DNA from: Desulfovibrio sp. | GTDB lineage: Bacteria; Desulfobacterota; Desulfovibrionia; Desulfovibrionales; Desulfovibrionaceae | Direction of reading: 5' to 3' | Length of the DNA stretch: 64,000 nucleotides | NCBI GenBank assembly: GCA_017454855.1 | Contig: JAFTCE010000150.1 | Location: forward strand, 1-64,000 | Shown: one piece after another, positions 17,225 to 26,247 of the stretch | Layout of the letters: every line of letters starts with the position of its first letter | Position numbering within the stretch: position 1 is the stretch's first letter | Translations under genes and position numbers: made by a program | Notes under the pieces: model-generated | The model's database searches: none | What the model was told of the DNA's origin: nothing | What the model saw: only the letters and a program-made list of their open reading frames with translations

Positions 17225-17845
17225 TTGCGTCTGTCACCCCATAAACAAAATGAGCTACCACAGACTTTAGCGAGAAGCCCATTTTTTAGAAAAAGAGTTA
17301 CCGATGATAATTTACGGAAAAAGTATAAACCGAAATATAGAAAAGTGACTGAGAATAAAGAATTTATAAAATACTGTATTCCTGTTTTGAAGAAATACAT
17401 CTCAAAATGTATTATTGAACCATATTTAACTGAACTTACATATTGGGGAAGTTCATGTGTCAATGTTAAACGAGATTATACATTAACATTTACAAGAATA
17501 GATGTAAGGTTCCAAGAAGTATTTACACTTTGTTATAATTATTTAGAAAATTTTCCTATATATAATTGGCACATTGCATTATCACCATTTAAGAATAATG
17601 AAAATAATCAATATGATTTTACAGTAATCCCTAATTCAATATATCTCGACGATCATTTTTATCCTTCAGGTGGTAAAGACCAATTTATGGTCGAGGCTTA
17701 TTCCTTAGATGATGCATTTGATCTTTTGGATAACAGCACATTCCTCACAGCGGTTAAAAAATTCAATCTGGCTTGTCTGCGAAAAGGAGCGCAACCTTAT
17801 GCAAAATATCATTGCAGTCAGATTGCAGATATAATTTTACCCTGA
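17225..17845 (+). CDS. AT-rich orphan protein, unknown function
   Basis: Up to 206 residues; I do not recognise a family. From about 17280 the DNA becomes much richer in A and T than the flanking genes, with codons ending mostly in A or T, which suggests recent transfer. The protein is mixed alpha/beta with many Tyr, Lys and Asn residues (KEFIKYCIPVLKKYI, WGSSCVNVKRDYTL, YDFTVIPNSIYLDDHFYPSG) and has no signal peptide or membrane segment. The first ~20 codons have different composition, so the original start may be GTG 17345 (followed by TENKEF) and the longer N-terminus may be a fusion with flanking DNA. Transposase debris lies directly downstream. Confidence 0.5.
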   Translation: MRLSPHKQNELPQTLARSPFFRKRVTDDNLRKKYKPKYRKVTENKEFIKYCIPVLKKYISKCIIEPYLTELTYWGSSCVNVKRDYTLTFTRIDVRFQEVFTLCYNYLENFPIYNWHIALSPFKNNENNQYDFTVIPNSIYLDDHFYPSGGKDQFMVEAYSLDDAFDLLDNSTFLTAVKKFNLACLRKGAQPYAKYHCSQIADIILP

Positions 17846-17955
17846 ATCCGTGGATAACGTACAGAAGTATTCGCACATTTCCAAAATGGACATAGCCCCG
17901 TAATCTTGTATGAATTTTTGAAGCAACGATACAACCGTGAAAACGAGGCTATCAA
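17846..17955. other. Spacer between AT-rich ORF and transposase remnant
   Basis: About 110 bp of intermediate composition; no gene or clear repeat is seen. Confidence 0.4.
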
Positions 17956-18180
17956 TGCAGAGTACTGCAGAACCCCATGAAACGAAAGAGCAAGGAATCA
18001 TAACCTTCAACGAAGGAGAACTCGAAGGGCATCTCAAGAATGTTGTCCGATCCACAGAGAACAGACGCTGAATGCCATGCTTGATGCAGAGGCTGACGCT
18101 TAGTGCAAAGCAGTCCGTTACGAACGTAACCCCGAACGCACTACTACGCGAGATGATCATTACAAGCGGCATGTCTAGAC
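17956..18180 (+). pseudogene. Remnant of IS256-family (Mutator-type) transposase, N-terminal part
   Basis: The first frame from ATG 17956 gives FNEGELEGHLKNVVRST. After a one-base deletion near 18057 another frame continues LNAMLDAEADA, a TAG stop, then CKAVRYERNPERTT and DDHYKRHV. Together this matches the start of IS256-family transposases (V-R-x-T-V-E-x-T-L-N-x-L-L-D-A-E-A-D, then Y-E-R-x-x-x-R-x-x-x-R-x-x-H-Y). The frameshift, the internal stop and the missing DDE domain show it is dead. Confidence 0.75.
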
Positions 18181-18569
18181 CATGCCTTTATGTCAAGGCT
18201 TTTTGCTTCGAATCGGATGCAGCGCATGTCTCCGGCATCTTGATGGAATTTATACCCAGTGCCCATAATGAAATCCACGTTACGCTTCTCATATCAGTTA
18301 CACGGCATCGTCAATACCATACCTCTGTATGTGTTTTCGCGTAGACGGTTCGACCGTTGTTCGTCAGCCTTGATTTGGCATCTCGGGTGGTTATGCAATT
18401 CCTTGAATATGATAAATGTCTTTATCTCATAGGGGGCCGCTGGCGGGGGACTTGCAAGCAGCACCCAAGCTATGAGGTAACACCAAGGTACCTTTTGAGA
18501 CAGGAGACAGCATACCACAGAGGGCTTCAGAAATGTGTCCAAAAATCTTGACACTACCACCTGCCCTTC
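18181..18569. other. Decayed mobile-element sequence bordering rsmG
   Basis: No intact gene. The stretch ends at 18535-18554 with GTGTCCAAAAATCTTGACAC, whose 5-bp arms (GTGTC/GACAC) and A/T core resemble the terminal repeats of several insertion sequences. A minus-strand frame across 18294-18560 is not recognisable as a protein. I read the segment as IS debris. Confidence 0.35.
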
Positions 18570-19226
18570 TCACGGTACGATTTTTTCACTGCTCAAAGCC
18601 CAAAAATGACGCTGCACGCCGCCTGCCGTGTACGGCATGTGCCGCAATAGCTGCCAGGGTTGCGGCAGGTTGCGCGGCGCTGGCTCACGAGACAAAATGA
18701 CGAGGATGCCACCTGGGCGGATATGCCCCTGCACGACATCCAACATCTGCCGCCAGGGCAGAAAGGCCCTGCTCAGGATGCACTCCGCCAGGCAGGCTTG
18801 GCTTCGGAAAAAGTTTTCCACCGATCCACGAAAGACGCCCGTGCCCTGCAGCTGCAGGCGGGCGATAACGCTGGAGAGGAAGAGTGCCCGCTTTTCGCGC
18901 GCTTCCACCATAGAGTACATGCCCCGCGTCCAAACCATGCGCAAGGGGATGCCTGGCAGACCGGCGCCAGCGCCCAGATCCCAACACAGAGGCGACGGGG
19001 GCAGGCCCAGACTCTCCAGAAATTCAGCCAGAAAAAAACTGTCCAGGACAAGATCGGTCAGTATTTTCTGCCAGGAGTAATGTCCCACCAGGTTCATGAC
19101 GGCATTCCAGCGACACAGCATGTCGAGATAGATGGACAGGGAAGCGAGAACGCTTTCGGGCACGGACACACCAGCTTCCACCATCAGCCGAGCCATTTCA
19201 CCCTGCTCCACGTGCTGTTGCCGCAT
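18570..19226 (-). CDS. rsmG: 16S rRNA (guanine-527-N7)-methyltransferase RsmG
   Basis: 218 residues. The SAM-binding Rossmann motif is LCWDLGAGAGLPGIPL (residues ~81-96), followed by MVEAREKRALFLSSVIARL, GSVENFF and ILSRAFLPW, which match RsmG in order and spacing. The N-terminal YLDMLCRWNAVMNLVGH is the usual substrate-side helix. It methylates G527 of 16S rRNA; loss gives streptomycin resistance in other bacteria. It is monocistronic here and borders the mobile-element island on its 3' side. Confidence 0.95.
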   Translation of the reverse strand: MRQQHVEQGEMARLMVEAGVSVPESVLASLSIYLDMLCRWNAVMNLVGHYSWQKILTDLVLDSFFLAEFLESLGLPPSPLCWDLGAGAGLPGIPLRMVWTRGMYSMVEAREKRALFLSSVIARLQLQGTGVFRGSVENFFRSQACLAECILSRAFLPWRQMLDVVQGHIRPGGILVILSREPAPRNLPQPWQLLRHMPYTAGGVQRHFWALSSEKIVP

Positions 19227-19393
19227 GTCGCCTCTCTTGCTTGTTGTTTGCTTGCGCTCTGCCTGTCATATCTCCGGCGTAGGGGACTTGCAAGCCCGAC
19301 GGCGATGACGTATACATGAGATTTGCAGTTTATATGACTTGAGACATAGAGTCATGCTCTATGGCCGCACCGAACCGAGGACAGGAGGCTCCC

Positions 19394-20323
19394 GTGACGC
19401 AAACCATTCTACTTTTCCCTGGCCAGGGTTCGCAAGTCTCCGGCATGGGCCGAGATCTGGCTGAGGCCGTTCCCGAGGCCATGGCGCTCTGGAAGCGCGC
19501 CGAACGCATCAGCGGTTTGGCCCTGCGTGAAATATTCTGGGAGGGCGACGAGGCTGCCATGAGCGACACGCGCGCCCTGCAGCCTGCGTTGACCGTGGTC
19601 AACCTCAATCTCTGGACAGCCGTGGCTGGACGACTTTCCCCGCAGGGAGCTGCCGGACACAGCTTGGGCGAATTCAGTGCCCTTGCCGCTGCCAACGTCC
19701 TTGCCCTGGACACCGTTCTGGAATTGACGTCCTTGCGCGGCAGGCTCATGGCTGAGGCTGACCCCGAAAACAGGGGGGGCATGGCGGCCATTCTCAAGCT
19801 GGAATTGCCAGCCGTAGAGGCGCTCACGGCGGAAGCAGCGGCCAAAACCGGAGCAATGCTCCTGGTGGCCAACCATAACACCCCGGCCCAGTTTGTGGTC
19901 AGCGGCGACAAATCCGCCGTTGCCGAGGCATGCCGCCTGGCCAAGGAACGCAAAGGGCGCAGCATTGAACTCAAGGTCAGCGGTGCCTTCCACAGTCCAC
20001 TCATGGCCCAAGCCAACAAGGAGTTCATACCTATGCTGCGCAAGGCGATCTGGAACAAACCCAAATTTCCCGTATACTGCAACGCGCATGGCCGGGCAGC
20101 GCACGATGGTTCAAGCCTCTGCGAAGCCATGCTTGTGCAGATGACATCCCCCGTACGCTGGATAGACACTATACGCAACCAATACAAAGACGGCGCCCGC
20201 AACTGGCTGGAACTGGGTTCCAAGGCCGTGCTGGGGAAAATGGTGACGCCCTGCCTTGCGGGACTGGCCGCACCCGAAGAATGTTCTGTGCAGCTGGTAC
20301 AAGACGCCGCCTTTGCCCTATGA
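19394..20323 (+). CDS. fabD: Malonyl-CoA:ACP transacylase
   Basis: 309 residues from GTG 19394, chosen because AGGAGG stands five bases upstream; an ATG at 19361 lacks such a site. The N-terminus TQTILLFPGQGSQVSGMG is the family signature, and the nucleophile elbow is GHSLGEFSAL, with Ser as acyl carrier and a downstream His in GAFHSPLM. It loads malonyl groups onto acyl carrier protein for fatty acid synthesis in the cytoplasm. argS follows 90 bp later on the same strand. The rest of the fab cluster is not in the window. Confidence 0.95.
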   Translation: MTQTILLFPGQGSQVSGMGRDLAEAVPEAMALWKRAERISGLALREIFWEGDEAAMSDTRALQPALTVVNLNLWTAVAGRLSPQGAAGHSLGEFSALAAANVLALDTVLELTSLRGRLMAEADPENRGGMAAILKLELPAVEALTAEAAAKTGAMLLVANHNTPAQFVVSGDKSAVAEACRLAKERKGRSIELKVSGAFHSPLMAQANKEFIPMLRKAIWNKPKFPVYCNAHGRAAHDGSSLCEAMLVQMTSPVRWIDTIRNQYKDGARNWLELGSKAVLGKMVTPCLAGLAAPEECSVQLVQDAAFAL

Positions 20324-20413
20324 TGCCCCCGCTCTGGCCGGATGAGGACGCTTGAACGCTTGCACCTCTAGGCCAGTCAGACATGTACGTCAACCAGAGG
20401 AGAAAAATTCCCT

Positions 20414-22147
20414 ATGCCTGCCCCAATGCGTGTCCTGGAAACCCTGAGTACGGCGCTCAAGGCCATCATTGATGAAGCAGGGCTTACCTGGCCCGCAAAA
20501 ACCGTTATCGACCCCCCACGTGAGAGCAAATTTGGCGATATTTCCACGAACGTGGCCATGTTGTTGGCGCGCGAGGCAAAAACCAATCCCCGCGCCCTGG
20601 CCGAAGACCTTGCCCGCAAGCTCATGGAACGCTGTCCCGACGTGGAAAAGGCCGAAGCAGCCGGGCCTGGTTTTTGCAATGTGACCTTTACCCCAGATTT
20701 CTGGCGTGCCACAGTAGCTGAAGTGGAAGCGGCCGGAGACGAGTACGGCAAGAGCGCGGTGGGTGCGCAGCGCAAAGTCCTGTTGGAATACGTTTCGGCC
20801 AACCCCACCGGTCCCCTGCATGTAGGCCACGGACGCGGAGCTGCCGTGGGCGACAGTTTGGCTCGGCTGCTGCGCATGGCTGGATTTGTGGTTGACACGG
20901 AATACTATGTCAATGATGCCGGTCGTCAGATGCGCCTGCTGGGACTTTCCGTCTGGCTGCGCGCCCGAGAATTGCGCGGCTTGCCCGTCACATGGCCCGC
21001 AGAAGGAGAATACTATAAGGGCGATTATATCCGAGACATTGCCCGCGAGATGCTCCAGGCCGATCCTCACCTGACGGATCTGCCGGAAGCCGAAGGAAGA
21101 ACACGCTGTCAGGTTTGGGCCATGCAGGAAATTCTCCAGGGCATCAAGAACGACTTGCAGGCTTTTCGCGTGGAACACAATCAGTGGTTTTCGGAAAAAA
21201 CCCTTGTGGACAGCGGTGCCGTGGATTCCGCCTTTGCAGCCCTGTCCAGCGGAGGCCACACGTACAGCGCACAGAGTCCAAGGCACGGCTCAGAGCGCGC
21301 CGAGGTGCTGAACATGCGCCAGCAAACCCAAGCAGATGCCTTGTGGTTTGCCACTACGCCTCTCGGAGACGATATGGATCGCGTGCTGCGCAAATCAGAC
21401 GGTAGCCTTACCTACTTCGCCTCCGATATCGCCTATCATCACGACAAATACCGGCGTGGCTACGATTGGCTGATCGACGTCTGGGGCGCAGACCATCATG
21501 GCTATGTACCGCGTATGCGCGCCGCCATAACCGCCATGGGCAAGCCTGCGCAGAGCTTTAGCGTGGTACTCATCCAGTTGGTGAATCTGCTGCGCGAGGG
21601 CAAACCCGTCAGCATGTCCACCCGCGCCGGCACCTTTGAAACATTGGCCGACGTCATTGCCGAAGTTGGTGCCGATGCGGCGCGCTTCATGTTCCTTTCG
21701 CGTAAAAGTGACAGTCCTCTGGACTTCGATCTCGACCTGGTCAAGCAGCGCAGCATGGACAATCCCGTCTACTATGTACAGTACGCCTACGCGCGCATTT
21801 GCGCCGTGCAGCGCCGCGCTGCGGAGCGCGGCCTGGACGTGCCGAAGCATAATGACGTCACAGCGCTGGCTGCCCTGGATACGCCTGAAGATATGGAACT
21901 GTTGCGCAAGATCGCCACTTTTAGCGACATGTTAGTGAGCGCCGCCCAAGCCCTAGGGGTACATCACGTCAGTCACTACCTTTCGGAACTGGCAGGATTA
22001 CTCCATAGCTATTATGCCAGGCATCAGGTTCTTGTGGAAGACGATATCCCGCGCAGCCTGGCCCGCCTGGCCCTGCTCCGAGCCGTGGGCCAGGTGCTTC
22101 GCAACGGTTTACATGTTCTCGGCGTCAGTGCGCCGGAAACCATGTGA
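20414..22147 (+). CDS. argS: Arginyl-tRNA synthetase
   Basis: 577 residues, normal for the class I enzyme. The HIGH motif is HVGHGRGAAVG (residues ~136-146) after the typical SANPTGPL; the KMSKS-equivalent is KPVSMSTRAGTF near residue 400. The N-terminal domain (FGDISTNVAMLLA) and C-terminal anticodon-binding helices ending RNGLHVLGVSAPETM fit ArgS. It charges tRNA-Arg. The next gene, a SPOR-domain protein, begins 16 bp downstream, so the two are likely co-transcribed. Confidence 0.97.
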   Translation: MPAPMRVLETLSTALKAIIDEAGLTWPAKTVIDPPRESKFGDISTNVAMLLAREAKTNPRALAEDLARKLMERCPDVEKAEAAGPGFCNVTFTPDFWRATVAEVEAAGDEYGKSAVGAQRKVLLEYVSANPTGPLHVGHGRGAAVGDSLARLLRMAGFVVDTEYYVNDAGRQMRLLGLSVWLRARELRGLPVTWPAEGEYYKGDYIRDIAREMLQADPHLTDLPEAEGRTRCQVWAMQEILQGIKNDLQAFRVEHNQWFSEKTLVDSGAVDSAFAALSSGGHTYSAQSPRHGSERAEVLNMRQQTQADALWFATTPLGDDMDRVLRKSDGSLTYFASDIAYHHDKYRRGYDWLIDVWGADHHGYVPRMRAAITAMGKPAQSFSVVLIQLVNLLREGKPVSMSTRAGTFETLADVIAEVGADAARFMFLSRKSDSPLDFDLDLVKQRSMDNPVYYVQYAYARICAVQRRAAERGLDVPKHNDVTALAALDTPEDMELLRKIATFSDMLVSAAQALGVHHVSHYLSELAGLLHSYYARHQVLVEDDIPRSLARLALLRAVGQVLRNGLHVLGVSAPETM

Positions 22148-22163
22148 CTGGTGGAGAACGTTC

Positions 22164-22964
22164 ATGGCAGGACCGCTGCGAAAACCGCGCGCCAGGGGCC
22201 CGCAGCAAGGACAGGAACCCTTTTCCATCCATGTGTCTTTGCCCACGGTACTGCTTTTTGCCGCCGTTGTGGCCGTAGCCGCCGGTTGGTCATTTTTCAT
22301 GGGCTTTATGGTAGGGCGCGGCCAGAATCCTGAAGTGCGGCTGGAAGAGATCACCGGTTTTGATCTCGAACCTGCCAACGAAGCCGTAGCCTCTGCTGCG
22401 CAAACGCTCCCGCAGCGCTCGGAACCGGCAGAATCCGAGGCCGCAGCTTCTACAAATCCGCAAACAGGGGCAGAGCCGACGGCAGACCAGGTTCCCTCGG
22501 CCAAACAACCACCACAAGTGCCGCCACAGGCGACGCAACAGCCTGCCTCCAGCACGGTCGCCCGCCCCTATCCCTTTGCACGTCCCAGCGGCAGCGGTCT
22601 TGCCGCCTGGGGGGAGCAGCCTGTCGTCAATGACAAGCGCAGCGCCAATGCCCCTGCCCAAGGGGTCGGCAAGGCTGCCCCCCCTGTTCCCACAACCCCA
22701 AGATTTGATTTTCTCTATCAGGTCGCGGCCTTCAAACGAATCTCCGAGGCAGAAAAACTCTGCGCAAGTCTCGCGGCGCGCGGCATTAAGGCGGTCAATA
22801 GAAAGAGCGGCAAGGTATTGCTGGTTCTTGTCAGCCTGCGCGGGACAGAGGCAGAGGCAGCAGCCATGCGCGAGACGCTCCAGGGCATTGGCCTGGGTAG
22901 GCCAGTGATCCTTTCGCGCAAGGCCGTGACGCCACAGGCTGCCTCCAGGAAGAGAAATCGCTAA
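22164..22964 (+). CDS. SPOR-domain inner-membrane protein
   Basis: 266 residues from ATG 22164. A basic N-terminus (PLRKPRARG) is followed by one membrane helix (LPTVLLFAAVVAVAAGWSFF, residues ~29-48), a long Pro/Gln/Ala-rich periplasmic linker, and a C-terminal SPOR domain at ~190-255 (FLYQVAAFKRISEAEKL, LAARGIKAVN, GKVLLVLVSL). SPOR domains bind peptidoglycan with denuded glycan strands at division sites, so it is probably a septal or wall protein. It lies between argS and an MlaE permease. Confidence 0.85.
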   Translation: MAGPLRKPRARGPQQGQEPFSIHVSLPTVLLFAAVVAVAAGWSFFMGFMVGRGQNPEVRLEEITGFDLEPANEAVASAAQTLPQRSEPAESEAAASTNPQTGAEPTADQVPSAKQPPQVPPQATQQPASSTVARPYPFARPSGSGLAAWGEQPVVNDKRSANAPAQGVGKAAPPVPTTPRFDFLYQVAAFKRISEAEKLCASLAARGIKAVNRKSGKVLLVLVSLRGTEAEAAAMRETLQGIGLGRPVILSRKAVTPQAASRKRNR

Positions 22965-23014
22965 ACCTGGAGGCCAAAAGGAGGATGCCCCATGCAAAAC
23001 AAGGAACGGCAACA

Positions 23015-23815
23015 ATGACGCCGACTTTTGTCGATTTTCTATCCAAGCTCGGACGTCGCAGCCTGGAAGGCATTGCGGCCCTGGGCGCGACAACGCTGTT
23101 CATGCTCGATGGATTTGCACAAATTTTCACCAGCGGCAGAAAAATTTTTCCGCGCACAGTGTGGCAAATCTATGTTATTGGCTTTAAGTCGCTGTTTCTC
23201 ATTATGCTTATTGGCATCTTTTGCGGCATGGTACTGGGCTTACAGGGCTACTACACCCTCGTGCAATTTGGCTCGGTAGGGATGCTCGGCTCTGCCGTGT
23301 CGCTCTCGCTCATCCGGGAATTGGGACCGGTACTCACCGCCATCATGCTCACCGGTCGGGCCGGTTCTTCCATGACGGCAGAAATCGGCGTCATGCGCAT
23401 TACCGATCAGATTGACGCCCTGGATGTCATGGACATCAATTCCATGGGCTATCTTGTCAGCCCCCGTCTGCTGGCAGCGCTCATTGTCTTTCCCTTGTTG
23501 ACGGCCGTTTTTGACGTCATCGGCATTGTGGGCGGGTACCTCACCGGCGTACTCATGCTGCACATCAATGAAGGCGCTTACTTCTATCGCATCGCAAGTT
23601 CTGTGACCCCGACCGACATCATCGGAGGCTTTCTCAAGGCAGTGGTTTTCGGCTTGCTGGTGACTACGGTGTGCTGCCGCCAGGGCTACACCACCAACAC
23701 GCGTCGGGACAGCGTGGGGCCGGAAGCCGTGGGCAATGCTACGACCTCAGCCGTGGTCACGTCCTGCGTACTTATTCTCGCGGCTGACTATGTCATCACT
23801 TCCTTCCTGCTCTAA
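23015..23815 (+). CDS. mlaE: MlaE-type phospholipid ABC transporter permease
   Basis: 266 residues from ATG 23015, which has AAGGAACGG upstream; an ATG at 22985 is too close to its GGAGG to be good. The family is shown by FLIMLIGIFCGMVLGLQGYY, GSAVSLSLIRELGPVLTAIM, GRAGSSMTAEIGVMRITDQIDAL and the final YVITSFLL. It forms the membrane channel of a retrograde lipid transporter that keeps outer-membrane asymmetry. The partner ATPase (MlaF) and MCE protein (MlaD), normally downstream, are absent; ruvC follows 2 bp after the stop. Confidence 0.9.
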   Translation: MTPTFVDFLSKLGRRSLEGIAALGATTLFMLDGFAQIFTSGRKIFPRTVWQIYVIGFKSLFLIMLIGIFCGMVLGLQGYYTLVQFGSVGMLGSAVSLSLIRELGPVLTAIMLTGRAGSSMTAEIGVMRITDQIDALDVMDINSMGYLVSPRLLAALIVFPLLTAVFDVIGIVGGYLTGVLMLHINEGAYFYRIASSVTPTDIIGGFLKAVVFGLLVTTVCCRQGYTTNTRRDSVGPEAVGNATTSAVVTSCVLILAADYVITSFLL

Positions 23816-23817
23816 CC

Positions 23818-24351
23818 ATGCAGCCTGTCACCGTCATTGGCATTGATCCCGGCTCCCAGCGCACGGGCTGGGGTGTGGTGCGTGAGGCTTCAGGCGTCCT
23901 GCAGCTCGTGGATTGCGGCATCATCCGTACCACAGCGGCAGGCGAAGCCTTTTCCGCACGACTGGCCATGATTTATCACGAACTTGTGGCCGTGCTGAAC
24001 CGCCTTGGGCCTGACGAAGCCGCTGTAGAGCAGGTCTTTACCGCCCAAAACGCCGCTACGGCTCTGAAGCTGGGGCAGGCCCGCGGGGCGGCCATTGCCG
24101 CCCTGGCTGCGCACGGCCTTGCCATCAGCGACTATGCGCCCACACTCGTGAAAAAAAGCCTGGTTGGCTCAGGCCGGGCGGAAAAAAAACAAGTAGCCTT
24201 CATGGTGCAACGGCTGCTCAACGTCAAGGAGCAGCATTGGCCTTTGGACACCTCCGACGCCCTGGGCATCGCCATCTGCCACCTGACCATGCGCCGCTTT
24301 GTCACCTTGAGTACACGAGGTCGCCATCCTTCGGCTCCTTCCGTCAACTGA
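23818..24351 (+). CDS. ruvC: Holliday junction resolvase RuvC
   Basis: 177 residues. The first catalytic Asp is in VIGIDPGSQRTGWGVV (residue ~10), the second acid in EAAVEQVFTAQNAATALKLG (~70), and the last pair in PLDTSDALGIAICHL (~143-146). It resolves Holliday junctions in recombination repair. It begins 2 bp after the mlaE stop and is transcribed with it; ruvA and ruvB are not adjacent. It converges on the cyclophilin gene. Confidence 0.95.
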   Translation: MQPVTVIGIDPGSQRTGWGVVREASGVLQLVDCGIIRTTAAGEAFSARLAMIYHELVAVLNRLGPDEAAVEQVFTAQNAATALKLGQARGAAIAALAAHGLAISDYAPTLVKKSLVGSGRAEKKQVAFMVQRLLNVKEQHWPLDTSDALGIAICHLTMRRFVTLSTRGRHPSAPSVN

Positions 24352-24396
24352 ACCGCCAACGGGAGGAGTGGCCTGCAACCCCGTGCGGCGAAGGCA

Positions 24397-24984
24397 TTAT
24401 TCCAGCATTTCCGCCTTTGTGATGACCACGGACTCTGTGGGCACATCCTCATGGTAGCCTTTTTTCCCTGTGCTGACGCCCGCAATCCTGTCAACCACAT
24501 CCTGCCCCCGGATCACCTTGCCAAAGACGGCATAGCCCCAACCCTGCGGAGTCTGGCTCTTGAAATCCAGGAAGTCGTTATCCTTCACGTTGATAAAAAA
24601 CTGTGACGTGGCTGAATGCGGATCACTGGTGCGGGCCATGGCAATGGTATATTTTTTGTTCTTCAAACCATTGTGGGCTTCATTGCGGATGGCTGGCTGA
24701 GCGCCCTTTTGTTCGTGCAACTCAGGAGTGAGACCGCCCCCTTGAATCATGAAATCCCGGATAACCCGATGGAATACCGTGCCGTTATAAAAGCCAGACT
24801 TGACATAGCGCACAAAGTTTTCCGTGCTGATGGGAGCCTTGCGGGCGTTGAGCCGCAGGACAATGTCCCCCATGCTCGTGGTCAACTTGACAACAGGATC
24901 GGCGCCTGCCGCCGCCGCAGGTTGTGCAAAGACAAAACCCAGGCTGAGCAGGAGTACAACGGCCAAGACAGAAAAACCTTTCAT
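24397..24984 (-). CDS. Exported peptidyl-prolyl cis-trans isomerase (cyclophilin)
   Basis: 195 residues from ATG 24984 with AAAGGGA upstream. The signal peptide [20 protein letters not shown] is followed by a single cyclophilin domain: [62 protein letters not shown] and [18 protein letters not shown]. The catalytic Arg is in FHRVI. It should catalyse proline isomerisation in periplasmic protein folding. It is separated from ppaC by 261 bp with no recognisable gene, so it is probably transcribed alone. Confidence 0.92.
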   Translation of the reverse strand: MKGFSVLAVVLLLSLGFVFAQPAAAAGADPVVKLTTSMGDIVLRLNARKAPISTENFVRYVKSGFYNGTVFHRVIRDFMIQGGGLTPELHEQKGAQPAIRNEAHNGLKNKKYTIAMARTSDPHSATSQFFINVKDNDFLDFKSQTPQGWGYAVFGKVIRGQDVVDRIAGVSTGKKGYHEDVPTESVVITKAEMLE

Positions 24985-25245
24985 CAAGAATCCCTTTGGT
25001 TGGAAACATCCCCGTTCACGAGGAACACACGCTTGCGACGAAGCCTTTGCAACCTTTTTCCTAGCCCTTCCACGTGGTGAAGGAGAGACACTCCACACAG
25101 CTCCTCTGCGCCAGTCACGAAGTCTTTCGGCGGATGGCGTCGGTGCAAGCTTGCCCTGTGAACGCAAGCCCCGTCGAACAGGGCAGGAACCCTTGCGGGC
25201 CGCACCCTTGATCGACGGGGCAAAAACTCTGGTAAGGAACTAAAA

Positions 25246-26163
25246 TTATTTGAATGCCTTTTCAAAATTGGGCACAACCTGCTTCTTGCGGCTCATGACG
25301 CCGTCCAACCAGACGGAATTGCCCTTGGGTTCCACGCCAAAGGCTTTCTTGACCACGGAAGGATCGTCGGAAACAATGAGCATTTCGGAGCCTTCCTTCA
25401 TGATATCGGTCAGCAGCAGGAAAACGCTGTGACGGCCTTCGCCCTTGACCTTGGCGATTTCAGCCTGAAGGCCGTCCTTGACCTTGTCGAGCAGGGAAAG
25501 ATCCACTACTTCAAGCTGACCAATGCCCACCTTGTGACCGTTCATGTCAAAGTCTTTGTAGTCACGGAAGACCAGATCGTGCATGGTAGCGCCTTCAACC
25601 GCGCTCTTCACCTTGAACATCTCCATGCCCAGGGCCTTCACATCGTCCACACCGGCAATCTTGGCCAGGGCGTCAACGGCCTTTTTGTCCTGCTCAGTGC
25701 ATGTGGGAGATTTGAAAATGACAGTATCAGAGAGAATGGCGCAAAGCATAGCGCCAGCAATATTCTTGGGAATTTCCACTCCGTAGAAATCGTACATGTT
25801 TTTCAGAACGGTGCCCGTGCAGCCTACGGCCCAGATCCAGGCGTCCAGCGGCGCTGAGGTGGTCACGTCGCCCAGCTTGTGATGATCCACAATGCCCTTG
25901 ACACAGGCAGAATCCATACCCTTGGGGGCTTGGGCCAAATCAGAAAAGTCTACCATGTACAGGTCTTTGCCAGCCACATCGTTGACGACCTTGGGCGCAG
26001 TCAGGCCGAATTTGTCCAGGACGAATTTGGTTTCAGGAGTAGGCTCGCCCTGGGCAGCGGGTTCAACGTCTTTGCCGAGTTTTTTCAACAGGTCTGCGCA
26101 AGCAATAGCAGCAGTGATGCTGTCGGTATCAGGGTTCATGTGACCAATGACGAGTGCGGACAT
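25246..26163 (-). CDS. ppaC: Manganese-dependent inorganic pyrophosphatase (family II)
   Basis: 305 residues with the DHH-family motifs: VIGHMNPDTDSITAAIA near the N-terminus (the usual K of GHKNPDTDS is M here), VDFSDLAQAP, and VKGIVDHHKLGD near residue 90. The C-terminal DHHA2-like domain ends in GVMSRKKQVVPNF with the substrate-binding R-K-K. It hydrolyses pyrophosphate. In sulfate reducers this drives ATP sulfurylase towards APS, the substrate of AprBA encoded elsewhere in the window. The ribosome site GGAGGAAAAACC precedes ATG 26163. Confidence 0.95.
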   Translation of the reverse strand: MSALVIGHMNPDTDSITAAIACADLLKKLGKDVEPAAQGEPTPETKFVLDKFGLTAPKVVNDVAGKDLYMVDFSDLAQAPKGMDSACVKGIVDHHKLGDVTTSAPLDAWIWAVGCTGTVLKNMYDFYGVEIPKNIAGAMLCAILSDTVIFKSPTCTEQDKKAVDALAKIAGVDDVKALGMEMFKVKSAVEGATMHDLVFRDYKDFDMNGHKVGIGQLEVVDLSLLDKVKDGLQAEIAKVKGEGRHSVFLLLTDIMKEGSEMLIVSDDPSVVKKAFGVEPKGNSVWLDGVMSRKKQVVPNFEKAFK

Positions 26164-26247
26164 GATGGTTTTTCCTCCGGTATGTCAAAAAGTTATCAGT
26201 GAACGCTTGTTCCTCTTAGCACAAAGCAGGGGACATGCCAAGAGTGT

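Noticed and set aside
17837..18172. 111-residue minus-strand frame
   Set aside because: It is antisense to the IS256-type transposase remnant, whose plus-strand reading is supported by family motifs.
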